From contig JBDTVG010000190.1 of assembly GCA_040007395.1 (NCBI GenBank), forward strand, positions 1 through 5,035: a DNA stretch of 5,035 nt, in the 5' to 3' direction. This document shows positions 4,986 through 5,035 of this stretch, piece by piece. A program made the translations under genes and the position numbers. The notes beneath the pieces are model-generated. The model was not told the DNA's origin. It made no database searches and was given only the letters and a program-made list of their open reading frames with translations. The stretch comes from DATGFK01 sp040007395. GTDB lineage: Bacteria > Chloroflexota > Anaerolineae > Aggregatilineales > UBA2796. Every line of letters starts with the position of its first letter. The stretch's first letter is position 1.

Positions 4986-5035
4986 GTGGGTAGGGTTAAG
5001 TTCCCAAACCAGTCCCAAATCAACCGAAAGACACG

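Noticed and set aside
1..5035. CRISPR array, tRNA or rRNA
   Set aside because: No regularly spaced direct repeats, cloverleaf-like segments or rRNA-like conserved blocks were seen on either strand.

Overview
The window looks like chromosomal DNA from a free-living bacterium of intermediate GC. The HNH protein type and the M29 aminopeptidase are reminiscent of Chloroflexota (Herpetosiphon-like), but this is an impression from protein style, not a demonstrated assignment. There are three intact protein genes, one membrane/beta-propeller-type gene broken by a small transposon, and a graveyard of two unrelated insertion sequences. No rRNA, tRNA or CRISPR array is seen.

Layout. At 1-53, about 15 possible codons run off the left edge on the minus strand. 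At 54-~1126 (minus strand) the 3' part of an IS5-family element, with its terminal repeat and all three DDE residues, is joined near position 565-578 to the 5' part of an ISAs1-family transposase that carries two nonsense codons and a frameshift. At 1235-2377 (minus) is an intact M29 metallo-aminopeptidase, followed by a likely terminator at 1200-1227. At 2459-3099 (minus) is a gene for a membrane-anchored protein with WD40/TolB-like repeats. It is disrupted by a 123-bp element (2680-2802) with 18-bp imperfect terminal inverted repeats and a 5-bp target duplication. Removing the element and one target copy restores a single reading frame exactly.

The AT-rich divergent intergenic region 3100-3364 holds a 9-bp-arm inverted repeat and candidate promoters. 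On the plus strand, 3365-4165 encodes an HNH-nuclease-like protein with three tandem zinc ribbons at its C-terminus, and 4251-4898 encodes a beta-carbonic anhydrase very like Can. The last 137 bases hold only an 8-bp-arm inverted repeat.

The genes do not form one pathway. The aminopeptidase acts in peptide turnover, the carbonic anhydrase in CO2/bicarbonate supply, and the HNH/zinc-ribbon protein is a nucleic-acid-binding candidate of unknown role. The most informative points are the cleanly reconstructable MITE-like insertion and the unusual HNH plus triple-ribbon architecture.
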